This document shows positions 10,960 to 23,250 of a DNA stretch of 64,000 bases, piece after piece (positions within the stretch are counted from its first letter, which is position 1; every line of letters begins with the position of its first letter). Origin of the DNA: Rhizophagus irregularis (Eukaryota; Glomeromycota; Glomeromycetes; Glomerales; Glomeraceae); assembly GCF_026210795.1 (NCBI RefSeq), contig NC_089434.1, positions 2,294,001 to 2,358,000 on the forward strand, written 5' to 3'. The translations under genes were made by a program, and so were the position numbers. The notes under the pieces are model-generated. The model had not been told where the DNA came from. It did no database searches and was given only the letters and a program-made list of their open reading frames with translations.

Positions 10960-12467
10960 TCATCTTCGGCCAGTCAAGAAAGACCTTTTTGGGCCCCTAG
11001 ATGAAAGATAGTGATATTAAAGAAAAAAAAATTGACAAATGGAAACGTTTCTTGGTTCAATGTCGTCGATTACGCTTCCTACTGTTCACGCATTTTAGCG
11101 CCGTTTTTGGGAACGAGTATATAAAAAATCATTTCCGAGAAATGATTTGGTATCAAATAAAGCTATTCGTAAAAAATCATGCCCAATTCCCGAATATCAT
11201 ACGGCTTTTGGCCGAAGAAAGCCGAACGACTCCAAATTATCAACCGAGTAAAATTTAGAAATGACAACATACCTCTTTCCAGCTCTACCCCCCTTTGTAT
11301 TCTCATCGTGGTAATCCATGTTAGCGTATTGATCAATCGCGCCTCCTGCCATAATTTCCATATGGTCAACATTTTTTGAATTGGATTTTACTTCTTTGCG
11401 AAGGCGTTCTACTTCCTTTTCATATTCTTCTTTTTGTTTCTTGTTTTCAATAGCAGCATCCCGAACTTGTACGATCTTGGTATCTATGACTTTTAAAATT
11501 TCCTCTGAAGTTTGAGACCTTTATATAAAAAAAATAAAATTAGTGAGATATAGCTAAACATTATATATCAGTTAAAGACAAATTTAAAACACACCAAGCA
11601 CTTAATACTTCCAACATTTGATCGATTTGCCCCGGTCGTAAATCTCTACCCATTGTATACTCGATTTCGAGTTGTTTCCTTTTTTGATCTAATTTACCTT
11701 TAATTACATCTTGGTAGATTGCCTCAATAATTAGATCCTCAAGTTCACGGACATTTGGTATATCAAGGTATTGCAAAAGTATGTCATACGGGATTGTCTA
11801 GCACGGATTTTTTTTTTAAAGAAAAAAGATAAATAATCATTCAATCCGATGACAATAACTCTTGACACTTCATTCAAAAAAATTACAAACTCTTGATTCT
11901 TCGGATAAGGAAACGATGGATAAATGTTTCAATTTATTAAGTTGTGTAGCTTCTAATTGAGGCAATGTTGATGCATTTTCTAAAAAATAGATCATAGTTA
12001 ATCAAACGTCAAATTTGATAAATACAAATCGTAGCAATTTATGAATTACCTTTATAATCTTTATATGTGCCATAAGAAAACAATCTTAATAATGTATGGT
12101 ATGAAACATGTTGCTCATTATTTTGAAGCTAAAAGAATTTAAATATATATTAATTAACCTTTAAATATTACCCTTAGTTCGGTTTAATTTATTATACAGG
12201 ACTAACAAGCAAAAAAGTATAAAAACGTCTTTACAAACTAATCAAAAAGCTCAACGCCATACATGTTAGTCTAAGACAATTCTTATAATTGAAGTATACC
12301 TCAGCAACATTTGGCATTTCTAATAATTCGGCAAACACGTAAACACCTGGTGCAGCCAGTGCGTCTTTAATCAGTTGTACACATGCACCACCTTTAGCAG
12401 ACTTAGAAAGCAGAAGGTAAGGTTCTAGACGTTGACGAGCCGAAGAGCTTAATACGACTTCAGACAT
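10960..12467 (-). CDS. CSN7: COP9 signalosome subunit 7 (PCI domain)
   Basis: A six-exon gene of 273 aa. Exons are 12467-12300, 12128-12050, 11979-11891, 11797-11595, 11518-11273 and 10996-10960, with all junctions GT-AG and in phase. The N-terminal helical part reads [13 protein letters not shown] and [16 protein letters not shown]. The winged-helix PCI core contains [20 protein letters not shown], then [14 protein letters not shown] and [11 protein letters not shown] coiled coil (about residues 190-225) and a short basic tail (GGRAGKRGPKRS) follow. The tail depends on the last 37-nt exon, found by splicing over a 276-nt intron. The length matches CSN7 of other eukaryotes. The subunit is part of the COP9 complex that removes Nedd8 from cullins. 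The start is the first ATG, since the upstream in-frame extension to 12545 lacks ATG. It is divergent from ARP8. An eIF3 or proteasome PCI protein is less likely. Confidence 0.93.
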
Positions 12468-13299
12468 AATTACTTGAGGATTAGAGTCTGACTTGATCAC
12501 AGTATTAACTGATGTATATTTATCACCCGATTGGATATATTGCACGTGACAAGAATGAATTGATGGAACTGTTTAGGCACGACGAGACTCATGAGAGATT
12601 GTCTTCGGGCGACGTTACATTGTTTAAAATTTTGTCTGTCTTTAAGATTGTGATAATACAGTAATTCTTTCCGACTCCACGACAATATATGGTTCTCGTT
12701 CAGCTATAAAAATAAAAATAACTACAGCACCGCGATTTACAAATAATATTTACTTTCTAACTTTTTTTATAAACCTATTAATGTAATCCGTCTTGTTAAA
12801 TTATTTTTTTAAATAATGAGATTTGTGAAATTTTTCACGTGTTGTCCGTATTTTATTCATGAAATAACCTTAAATCTTCGTGAAAGAGCAATTTTTCAGC
12901 GGATATTATTCCCATGAAAAAAATCACAAAATAAATTCATTTCCTAAAATCTAGAAAAGTAACACAAAATGCAATATAACGTTACATTAATTTTACAAAA
13001 TTTCCATTTTTAAAATCAGAACGTTACATTTTCCGATCTTGCAGATTTCTTGTAATGAGTTTTTTTATTGAATTTTGTTCGACACATGTTTTTATAGCAA
13101 TATATGTGTTTTTTGACATTCTAATGTGATTCAGATACAGATATGACGATGATGCCACCTTCATACGAGCGCAACTCAAAGGAATTCAATATGTACTCAA
13201 ATAAATAAAAATAATCATATAAATATTTTTTTAAAAAAAAAACTTTTATCTTATCTTATTTTTACCCAATTAGTTTTAAGAAAGTTTTGTGTTTAAACC
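12468..13299. promoter_or_regulatory. Divergent intergenic region between CSN7 and ARP8
   Basis: 832 bp separate the two start codons, which point away from each other, so both promoters must lie here. An open frame at 12497-12685 (minus) is not supported by splicing or family. No specific factor site can be assigned by eye. Confidence 0.5.
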
Positions 13300-16238
13300 A
13301 TGGAGGTTAAACAAGAAATAAATATAGCAAGACCACCACAATCACTTTCAGAAACACAAATAAATTTCAATTTTCAACACATGCAAACTACACAACCCGT
13401 TTCTAATTTTAATAAGATAGACAGACACTATACACCACAGCTAAAATTTACCAACTTTGCAGCCCAACCATCCATTGTAACAAAATATGTCACCTCCAAA
13501 TTTTTAAGACACGAGATTTCTTACTTCACTCGCGATGAAGCAAAAAAAGATTTGGCTGGTAAACAAAAGGAAAGTGAAGAGGAAGACGTTTATGAAGACG
13601 AAGAGGAAGAGGAAACAACTAGCGAAGAAGAACTCGAGGTATTTTATTTTAATTTTTTTAAAAAAAGATAATTTATTTACCCAAATTAATCTCTCCGTAG
13701 TCAAATGTCGAAGGATCGAAAGTATTGGTGATACATCCAGGATCAAGGTATCTAAGGATCGGTCGCGCTTCTGAAGCATTTCCTAGCGTTGTACCACATT
13801 TAATTGCACGGAGAATGAGAAATAAAAAGGAAGATGAAGCACGGCAAGATGAGAGTAAAAAAGAGATTAAGGTCGAGCGAGAAACTGAAGATATTTATCC
13901 TGTTAATAACAATGAAATCAAAAAGGAAAATGAAAGTGAAGAAATTAAAGAAATGAGGCTAGACGAAGAGGATGCTAAAGAAGCTGAAACTTGTTCAAAT
14001 TCGGCGGGCTCTTCAATCGTGACTGAAGAGGAAGACGAAGATGAGGTTAGAATTTTAACTCTTATTATATATTATGTCAATTATTCTTAATCTTGTACAA
14101 TAAATAGGAATATTTTAAACATGCTGTTGGTGAAATAAAAAAAGAATTAAAAGAAAGGATGAAGGCTTCGAAACGAAGGCCTGTTGCTAATGCACAATCA
14201 CAAGTTCATTCGTTTAATAAATCTGCCCATCCAGAGACGATCGCGGATCATAACGACCCTTATAGAATCGATTGGACTGTAGTAGATGATGATGCTGAGT
14301 ATTATGTAGGAGAAAAGGTAAGTTTAAGATATGAAGATTCTTATCCTTTATATCAATTTATCATTGCCAGGATTTTTATAAAGTCTTTTAACATTACAGG
14401 CACTTCGACTTCCTGATTCAGATTCAGCAGATTCTTTTAAATTGTTTTATCCGATACAGCACGGTGAATTTAATACCAGTGATTATGATTCCATTAAAGC
14501 TATAATCGGAGATCTAGAAACAATTTGGACCGAGTCGATTCGAGAAAAACTTGGAATTTCTCGGAAAAATTTCAGGGTATTTAAATTATTACCAATGAAG
14601 CTCACTTTTTATATTTTTACTTATCACTTCTTTTATTTTTAGAATTATTCCGTAATTCTTGTAATTCCTGATGTGTATAATCGACTATATGTGTTGGAAA
14701 TGATCACAATGTTACTACGATACATGGAATTCCGTCGCGTTTTTATAGCGCAGGAATCAGTATGTGTCAGTTTTGGAGCCGGCATGTCGGTAGCATGCAT
14801 TGTTGATATTGGAGCTCAAACTTCCACTGTTACGTGTGTTGAAGATGGGATGTGTATTCCTGACTCTAGGTTGCAACCTTAATAAATTTCAATTTGAGGA
14901 TGTATTTTTCATTAATTAATTAAATTTGATGATGTTCATGTTTATTTATAGGGTATATCTTCATTATGGAGGCGATGATATCACGTATTTCTTCATTAAA
15001 CTCTTAAGAAGAAGCAAGTTCCCATATTCTGAAATGGATTTAACTCGTGTATATGATTGGTTGTTGGCTGAAGAAATGAAAGAGAAATTTTGTACTTTGG
15101 ATGAAGTATGTTTTTTACTTTTGCATTTCTTAGCATGTATGAACTTATTTAAATATTTAAACATTTTCAAAACGAAGGCCAATCTCACAATTCAATTAAA
15201 CGAGTTTTACGTGAGAGCACCTAATAAACCCACATTGAAGTATCAAATTAAGACGTATGATGATGCGATTATCGCGCCAATGGTGAGAATCGTTTAGCAA
15301 TATATGATTAAATCCTTCTATTATTAAATATAATTATTGACCTAGTTTGATGTTTTATTAGCTGCTATTTTACCCTCACATAATCAATTTTAACAAGAAA
15401 CGAGCCGAATTTCCCCAAAAATTTACATCTTACACGATTGACGATATTACAGAAGGAGCTATTACAAATAACGGAGTAAGGATGACAATAGACTGAAAGT
15501 TTCTTTTTTCTGATCACAAATCGCAAATATGATAATAATATTTTTATAGGTTCAACCAGGATTGGTTATGCAAAAACCAAAACTTTCTGTCGCAACACAA
15601 GCAGCAACGCAAATTCGAACTTCTTTTCCTTCCCCATCACCTCAACCACGAGATAGTCCAGGATCAACTACACCTCTTAGAATAGATAACAACACAGTCC
15701 CTGCACCTTCGCCTATACCTGCATCTGTGTTGCCTACAACCCAGCCCGCATCTCCATCAATATCATCAAATACAGTTGCACGTACTCAAAATGCTCCTCT
15801 TGTAGATTCTCTGTCTACACTACCACTTGATGATGCCATAATCCAGAGCATTAATACTGCGGCAACTGAAGAAAGAGCTAAAAAATTTTATTCAAGTATA
15901 CTTGTGGTTGGCGGAGGTGGACTTATTCCAGGAGTGAATAAAATGTTGGAAGAAAGGTATGATTTTTTTTTCTTTATATAAAATAAGAGGATATATTAAT
16001 ACCTAATAATATACTTTTCATTAATCATTACGTCAGATTGTCATCCCGACAAATACAAAATGCGGATAAACTTGAAGTCCTAACATCATCTAGAGATTTA
16101 GATCCAAGGTTATTAGTATGGAAAGGTGGATCTGTAATGAGCAAATTGGAGATTTTAAATGAATCATGGATTAATTCGAGAGAATGGGAAGAGTTGGGAG
16201 TTAGATGCTTAAGAGAAAAAGCATTTTTTATTTGGTAA
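13300..16238 (+). CDS. ARP8: Actin-related protein 8 (INO80 chromatin remodeller)
   Basis: A ten-exon gene of 759 aa. Exons are 13300-13638, 13701-14045, 14108-14317, 14400-14576, 14643-14869, 14952-15105, 15178-15282, 15362-15475, 15550-15956 and 16037-16238; all junctions are GT-AG and in phase. The actin fold begins at VLVIHPGSRYLRIGRAS, the Arp8 version of the first nucleotide-binding loop. It is interrupted by a charged Glu/Lys insert, then resumes with GAGMSVACIVDIGAQTSTV, LHYGGDDIT, LFYPHI and VVGGGGLIPG near the end. An acidic stretch (EEDVYEDEEEEETTSEEE) precedes the fold, and a Ser/Pro/Thr-rich insert (residues about 560-640) sits before the last actin segment; both are typical Arp8 embellishments. 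Arp8 binds nucleosomal and linker DNA as part of the INO80 Arp8 module in the nucleus. Arp5 and Arp9 are less likely given the 'LHYGGDDIT' and 'FYVRAP' blocks. The gene is intact. Confidence 0.92.
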
Positions 16239-17338
16239 ATCTATTTTTGTAATTATTTATAGAAACTTTGAATTGCTTTTTTATTTTTTATTTTTTTTTT
16301 TAAAAAAAAATATAATATAAATAATATAAATAAAATGAAAATTTTTTGTTGACCTTTTTTAAAATATAAATTTAAGCTATATATATGCAATAATTAAAAT
16401 ATATAAATTCTTTAATTTTGCTGCCGGGAACTACTTGCTGTGTTCATGTGCATACGTACAGGACATCCTACCAGAGTTTAGGAGTTATGCACTTACACGT
16501 GATAGCATTAAACTTAACTCCGGCCGGTGCGTACGTTAATATCGTACACATGCTGCGTAAGTAGAAGATCGTGGTTCTACACCCCAAAAAGACGGACCAG
16601 TCTGTCTCGCGTATAATACAGAACCTCTATACTCAACTACTTATGTATAGTAACAATTGATTGATTATAAATTCCTAAAAAAAAATTTTTCTATATTAAA
16701 GTAAAAAATTTAACCAATAATTTTTATAGATATGACCATTAGCTTTAAAAATTATCGGTTATTTTTTTCTAAATTAAATTTTGGCTGAGTTTTAGCTATT
16801 TAAAAATCTGTAATTTAAATATATTGATTAAATTTAGTCAAAATTGAAACTAGTCTAAATTTTTGTATTAAAGATTTTTTTTAGCCACATTTAATGTAAA
16901 AAGTTCTAATGAATAAAGTTGTTTAAATATAGGTCAATTTAATGTTATACATCCATCTGCCAAAAGTATCCAGACACTTCTAAAAAATAATCATTAAATC
17001 ACATTATTTTGACATCCAGTGATCAGAATTTAATGATTTATGATTCATTGGATTCATCTAATTGTAGCACATCTAACCAGGACTTTGCTTACTTATAAGA
17101 TAGATCACCCCCAGGCCTAAGGTAAAAATCATATATAAAATTCTTTGCAAATCCTACTATAAAAGGAAATTTTATGTTACATTGTTATGATTTTTTTCCT
17201 TTTTAGCTAATTAACCAATAGAATTTAAGAAAAAAGTAAGGTAAAAACTATTAGTAAAGGGCTAATTTTCTACAGTGACCTTTATTATAAGTAAGCGGAT
17301 CCTATCTAACTGCAGTATTTTCAAGTCTGTAAGTTCAA
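16239..17338. other. Intergenic with one GC-richer island at 16424-16640
   Basis: AT-rich non-genic DNA apart from about 215 bp that stand out in base composition. The island contains a box-B-like string (GTGGTTCTACACC) and several short inverted repeats (GTGCATACGTAC, CCGGCCGG). It could be a worn SINE or another structured-RNA-derived repeat; I cannot assign it. Confidence 0.4.
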
Positions 17339-17900
17339 TTAGTGCTCCGAACAGATCAGGTCAGATCAGGTCAACCGATTAACCTGACCTGATTTTTTTT
17401 TCAGGTCGAATCAAGTCAGGTATAATCAGGTAAACGGGTATAAACTAATCTGACCTGTAATCTGAAAATATTCAGGTTTATATTCAAGTATCAAATAGAC
17501 AATTTCGATTTGCAACATTGGCGCAATTCTGCATTCCTGCAAGCCGTTTATGACTAAATAATATAATTATATTATTTAGTCATAAACGACTTAGAATAGG
17601 TTATTTAGTAATAAAATAATCTAGATATGATTAAATAATCTAAATATAACTAAATAATCTAAATATAACTAAATAATCTAAATATAACTAAATAATCTAA
17701 AGTTAATAATCTAATTATGGTTAAATAATCTAATTAAATAACCTAATTGTGATAATTTTTTATATCTACCTATTTTTCTTATTATATTTCTTGCCTTTGA
17801 AATCGAATTTCTTTTTCCATTTCCTATTTATCATTTGTGGTCATGTGATTAAATAATCTAATTATGACCATGATTAAATAACCTGAATACGCCTATTTTT
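17339..17900. repeat. Probable solo left arm of a hAT-type element plus TAAATAATC repeats
   Basis: It begins TAGTGCTCCGAACAG, the type of end seen in the hAT elements here, and runs into about ten copies of CAGGTCA/TGACCTG in both orientations (17350-17480). From 17560 it is a simple array of CTAAATAATCTAAATATAA units. No right terminus or target duplication was found, so the element is truncated or its other end has diverged. Confidence 0.5.
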
Positions 17901-18146
17901 ATTAGTGTTTGCGGTATTATAAATACTTTTTGATATAATTTACGTTGATTATGTTCTACAGCCTTTTCATTACCAATTTGATACCTTCCTGTTTATACTT
18001 ATCTCTACCTGATTGGGGGCCGGCTTTTATATTGGAAATGTTAGCCTTCTGTGTCAATTTGGATGCTGGTTCTATGATAAGAATGTAGCCTATTTGGTTT
18101 GCCTCTCTAGATGTCAAAATATGGTAAAAAAATATCGCGTTGGGTG

Positions 18147-19056
18147 TAGGGATGGTAAAGTCCTAGGTCCTGGACCTAAAGACCTGGTCCTAGGACCTGG
18201 TCTGCAGATCTTTAGGTCCAAATTTTGGACCAGAAGCGGACTAGGTCCTAAAAAGTCCTAGCCAATAAGGTTATAAGAGATCTATATGTTTAAATTATAT
18301 ACACACGTCAAATGATCAAAAATAGGCAAAAAAAATGGCGCAAATCGCATAAACTATTCGCAAATTTGTATAAACTATTTACAAATAGTATAGGTTAATT
18401 CGTAAATTGCCAAAAACAGCCAAGAATAGCCAAGAATAGCCACTGCTTTTCGCGCCATTTTTTTTGCCGATTTTTAGCATTTCGACCTGTGATATGTATA
18501 ATTTGCTGTAAATTTGATTTTAAGTAATTATAAATTATAAAAAAGTGCACTGCAATATTGCAATACAATTTTTATATTATTAAAATCATATAAAAAATGA
18601 GTTGCGATATTGCGATTCACATTTTTATATTAAAATCAATATAAAAAAGTGAATCGCGATAACACAACTCACTTTTTTTATATAAAATCAATATAAAAAA
18701 GTGAATCGCGATACCGCAACTCACTTTTTTTATATAAAATCAATATAAAAAAGTGAATCGCGATACCGCAACTCACTTTTTTTATATAAAATCAATATAA
18801 AAAAGTGAATCCCGATACCGCAACTCACTTTTTTTATATAAAATCAATATAAAAAAGTGAATCCCGATATCGCAACTCACTTTTTTTATATTTAATTATT
18901 ACTAAAATTCATAAAATCTATAAATAACTTAGTCAGGACCAGGTCCTGGGACCAGGTCCAGGACTGGTCCTAATAGGACCTGGTCCGCAGGTCCGTTCAA
19001 TAGGACTTATAGGTCCCAGAACCAGGACCGGACCAGGACCGACCTAACCATCCCTA
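18147..19056. mobile_element. hAT-type non-autonomous element, 8-bp TSD GTTGGGTG
   Basis: A 910-bp element with inverted ends TAGGGATGGTAAAGTC and, read inward from the right, TAGGGATGGTTAGGTC. An exact 8-bp duplication, GTTGGGTG, flanks it at 18139-18146 and 19057-19064, diagnostic of a hAT-type insertion. Both arms (to about 18260 and from 18930) are packed with GGTCC/GGACC words in both orientations. The centre is a hairpin array. There is no transposase gene. An open frame over the left arm is incidental. Confidence 0.88.
18580..18895. repeat. ~54-bp tandem hairpin array inside the hAT element
   Basis: Five to six copies of a unit in which AAAAAGTGA and TCACTTTTT form the stem and a CGATACCG-type segment the loop, joined by ATATAAAATCAATAT. 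The same array occurs at 55545-55765. Copies differ by a few substitutions only. Confidence 0.85.
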
Positions 19057-19064
19057 GTTGGGTG

Positions 19065-20564
19065 GCGCAGTAGATTTGTGATTAATTTCGGCTGACACTA
19101 TGGCATAATTCAGGCTGATCTTTTGGGTACGTGATTTGAGGGTCCAACTCAGTGCCATGGTAGCGACCTGGCAGTGCCTTGGGACTTTCCTGGAACTTTT
19201 ATCGAACTGGCAGGGTACTGGAGTGTTTCTATTAATTTGCCAGTTTCAGTACCAGCTTTGGATGCCGAAATATTATGCCCAAAGATCTGGCCAAAATTGT
19301 GAAATAGTGTTGACTGAATTTATACTGCACCTTACTGCATCATGGTCATATGATCCTATTCTGGCACTGAACACCCTTTGCCATATAATATAGCAAATTC
19401 GGTTAATTCTATTAGTTCACCAGTTCAGAAGTATGATATGCATTATTATGGCCAGCCCATTTGATTACCAAAAAGTGCGCCATCCTACAATCTAACTATT
19501 GACTATTTATTGCTGGTATATGTATGCCAATTTCGTATCCCAATATTTGAATCATTAGAACGCATTTATATTATATTTTACCATATTTTCAGGCATATTA
19601 GGATATAAATGAAAAAATCGAAATTTTTCTGTAGAGTGTAGACGCTATGAACATTTTTCTGTGAACACTATGGACGCTTCTATGGACAACCATGGTATTA
19701 TTTTTAGGGTTTTTAAGTTTATTGCTTATTTTCTTTTATATTTGTCCCTAGTGTCTATAGTGTCCCTAGTAAAAGTAAAGTTGTAGGAAAATTTTTGAAA
19801 CTTTTCCTATGCTATATATGTTCCATTATATGCGATTATTTTTTATGCGATATGGGTGGTATATGTGTAATATATGCTATGCTAAAAAATAAAAAAAAAA
19901 GTTAAGAGATCCGATTTTTTCTATGGTCACTATGGTCAATATGGTCACCCATCTGTAAAGCCTTTTAGAGATCTAAAAGCATCAAAAACCCTACTTCCGA
20001 CATCCACAGAAGCGTCCATAGTCTGATTTTTTCTATGGTCGCTATGGTCACCCATCTGGACGGCTTTCCAGGAATCTAAACTGCCCAAAATCTACTTCGA
20101 CGTCCATAAGCGTTTATAGTCCAATTTTTTCTACGACAACTTTCTAAGACCAGTTCTGTATCGTATCAAACCTTTTAATTTTATCGAGATTTCCTCTCAT
20201 CGCCTCTGGAGCTTTGCCCGCTCTGAAACATCTTATTTAACTTTTTCTGGTGATAATATGCATTTGAATGGCACTTATTTACATGCCAATTACAATATCC
20301 ATATTTTGATGCTATCGGTCTTACACACCCATCTTGTTTGCACGGATGTCGCTGACGTCTTTTCCAGTGAATATGACACCCTTGTGGTCAGTCTGCAAGA
20401 TTTCCACAAACCATCCCTTCATTGGAAGGATATTGGCAAATGTATTCACCTCCCATTATTCTCAGATAGCTTTTTGATGACTATAATAAATAATTATTTT
20501 CATTTTAAACTTTTTTACTATAGTAATATACTAAAGGGTATACTTAGATATCATATCCCAAAAA
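19065..20564. other. Non-genic: possible tRNA-like start and a 'CTATGGTCA' word cluster
   Basis: The first ~90 bp read GGTGGCGCAGTAGATT and, about 60 bp on, GAGGGTCCAACTC, weakly like A and B boxes of a tRNA-derived repeat. From 19640 to 20140 the words CTATGGTCA, TATGGACG and CGTCCATA recur on both strands, as in the arms of the hAT-type elements, but no termini were found. Open frames at 19136-19393 and 20258-20578 show no family signal and are not called. Confidence 0.4.
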
Positions 20565-22030
20565 ATGACCAAATCTGACTTCTTCGAAGACGCGCCCTCC
20601 GTCCCGTACTATTATGGGTTTAAAGTCTCCAACATAGGACAATACTTTTACAAAATTCGTGATGATAGTATCAGGCCAAAAGAATTTCTTGGTGCAGACA
20701 ATGAGGATGAAATAGAAGCCATACTCTCAGATCGTGAAGGTCATTCTTTACATGAATTCATTGATGGTGATGAGCCACTCCGGCCTATTATAGATTTTGA
20801 TTTGCCAGTAGAAACATTAAATGCTATTACTCCCAAGCTTTCAGGTGGTTAGGCAAAAAATATACTTTGTCGTAGCTTTAGAGATTAGAGATACTTGCCT
20901 AGAAATATTCCCAAAATGGGATAAAAATACTATGTCTATTGCTGATAGTAATGATGAGAAAAAAATATCTCTACATGTCTTAACTTCTGGCATGAGACTC
21001 CCAAATATCGCTCAGGTCACAATGTTCACTGAGCTTGTCTGTAAGAAACTTCCAGAAGGGTTGCAAGGAAAAGGTATTATCGATAATATAGCAAACAAAT
21101 GATCATTCTCCTTACGAATGATTGAAACACCTAAGTTTGATGAAAAGACTGGAAAACACATTTGTGTGAAAAAAACTATTCTCCCAAAGATGGAACAATC
21201 TTCGACTTCATGCTTCGTCCACCCAATGATGAATCAGAAGTCATAGAAAGTCCTCTCTTAGTCATTCCGGAGTCAGAAAGTATAAGTCATAGTAGTATGG
21301 GCATTGATGTAACAGAAGTCGAATTAGAATTAGTTGGGAAATTGCTCCAAGAGACCAGCATAGAAGGATTTAACCTCTCGTTCCCATCTTAACAATCTCC
21401 TGATATCTTTCCTCTTAAATGCATGGCCCAATCATATTGTTCATTATGTGACCAAGAACATACCAACGAAAATGCATATATTATACGAAATAAAAAATCA
21501 TATAGTTTTCATTACTATCGAGTAGACCAGGAAAAGCCACCTGGGTCAAGAAAGCCTTCAATAAAACTTACTCCTAGTGAGACAGCTTTGAGCTGAGAAA
21601 AGAACCTTCCGGCTCCAGTAAAATTAGAACAATCTAGAATTTCAAACCCAAAAGACCATTTTGTATGGTGGAATTTAATACGTATGTGTACTTTAAGTAA
21701 GAAATTCTCCTGCGCTGAAGTTTATGAAGCAATCCAATCAACCATTGCTTATATTCAAAAGAAAATACCAATCTGAATATTAAAACATAAGGATCCAGAA
21801 AATGGGCTTTACTTCAATATGGGAGCTGAGCTAAAGCTTGCCAAGTTTGAGATTAAAATAATCAAATATAGGGGTGAATCGGTAAAGTTAAAATCGTTAA
21901 TAGACCAGGCAGTTATTAAAGGTCTAATCGTTTACGAAGATTATTACTTCCTCCCATATCCCATAAGCATTCTTCAACCAGATTCAGATTTCTTTAACCT
22001 TTTCCTAGAATTTTTAGCTAAGCCGGGGAC

Positions 22031-23250
22031 TCGAGCCGAGCTACAGTCTGGCTTGGCTCGGCTTGAAGATTTGCGCCAAGCCAAGCCTGAAATGAGCCAA
22101 GCCACAAAAAATCTTGGCTCAGCTCAATTCGAGCCAAGCTGAGCCATGAAAATCCTGGTTTGAGCCAAGCTGGGCTCGAGCTGGCTCGAGTTTTATCATA
22201 AAAATGTTTTCGCAACGTTTTTACTTTAAATTATTAAAAAAAGCGTTGCAAAACGTTTTTTACTTTTATATTTATATAAAACGCCGAAACTATTTGTTTC
22301 AGCATTTTTCCTTTTGATTTTACATGTAAAAACGCCGAAACTGATAGTTTCATCGTTTTTTTTCGATTTTACATGTAAAAGCGCCAGAATAATTAGTTCT
22401 GGCGTATTTCCTTTTGATTTTACATGTAAAAACGCTGAAACTGATAGTTTTGGCGGTTTTCTTTTGATTTTACATGTAAAACCGCCGAAACTGATAGTTT
22501 TGGCGGTTTTCTTTTGATTTTACATGTAAAAATGCCGAAACTGATAGTTTTGGCGTATTTCTTTTAATTTTACATGTAAAAATGCCGAAACAGATAGTTT
22601 TGGTATTTTTATTCAATTGTACATGTAAAAACGCCAGAATAATTAGTTCTGGCATTTTTCTTTTTGATTTTACATGTAAAAATGCCAGAATTATCAGTTC
22701 CGGCAGTTTCTTTTTGATTTTACATGTAAAAATGCCAAAACTATTAGTTCCGGTGTTTTTTTTCAATTTTACATGTAAAAACGCCAGAATCATTAGTTCC
22801 AGCATTTTTTTTTCAATTTTACATATAAAAACGCCGAAACTATTAATTCCGGCGTTTTTTTTTCAATTTTACATGTAAAAACGCCAGAATCATTAGTTCC
22901 GGCATTTTTTTTTCAATTTTACATGTAAAAACTTAAATAAACATTTTCGCAACGTTCTTTAATAAACAATGAAAAAAAGTTGCGAAAACGTTTCGTTTAT
23001 GCATGCATTATTATATAAAAACGTTTCGCAATGTTTTTTGTATAATAGCTCGTTTGGCTCGTGAGCCAGCTCAAGCTTTTTGAGCCAAGTCTGTTACAGG
23101 CTCGAGCTTTTTGAGCTGAGCCTAATAACTGGCTCGAGCTCTTCTAAACTGGCTCGTGGGCCACCAAGCCAATTTAATCATGGCTTAGCTTGGCTCAGCT
23201 TGAAAAGCTTGAGCCAGCTCATAAGCCAGCTTGGCTCGTGTAAAGCACTA
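22031..23250. mobile_element. hAT-like MITE with GAGCCAAG arms inserted in the primase-helicase
   Basis: Both arms (22031-22195 and 23045-23250) are dense mixtures of GAGCCAAGC, GCTTGGCTC and GGCTCGAG on both strands. The right end reads TTTACACGAGCC inward from TAGTGC, like other hAT ends in the window. The left end lacks the TAGTG terminus, so it is trimmed or mutated. CCGGGGAC on the left and CCAGTGAT on the right could be a worn 8-bp duplication (5 of 8 match). Helicase homology stops at LAKP and resumes at VIKVNKE directly outside, which fixes the insert boundaries to a few bases. Confidence 0.7.
22300..22930. repeat. ~60-bp tandem hairpin array inside the MITE
   Basis: About eleven copies of a unit built from two palindromes: TTTTACATGTAAAA, and a hairpin CGCCGAAACT-GAT-AGTTTCGGCG with variants CGCCAGAAT/ATTAGTTCTGGCG. 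Paired arms often change together (GAAACT/AGTTTC against AGAAT/AGTTCT), so stem pairing looks preserved. Open frames on both strands across it are artefacts of the period. Confidence 0.88.

Noticed and set aside
12497-12685. Extra 5' exon of CSN7 or separate small gene
   Set aside because: No ATG in frame with CSN7 upstream of 12467 and no good acceptor; the conserved N-terminus begins just after 12467.
17560-17900. CRISPR-like array
   Set aside because: The repeats are direct, AT-only and without unique spacers of constant length; no cas-like genes, and the genome is eukaryotic.
22314-22878. Several overlapping long frames on both strands
   Set aside because: They are products of the ~60-bp palindromic tandem unit, which translates in similar ways on both strands.
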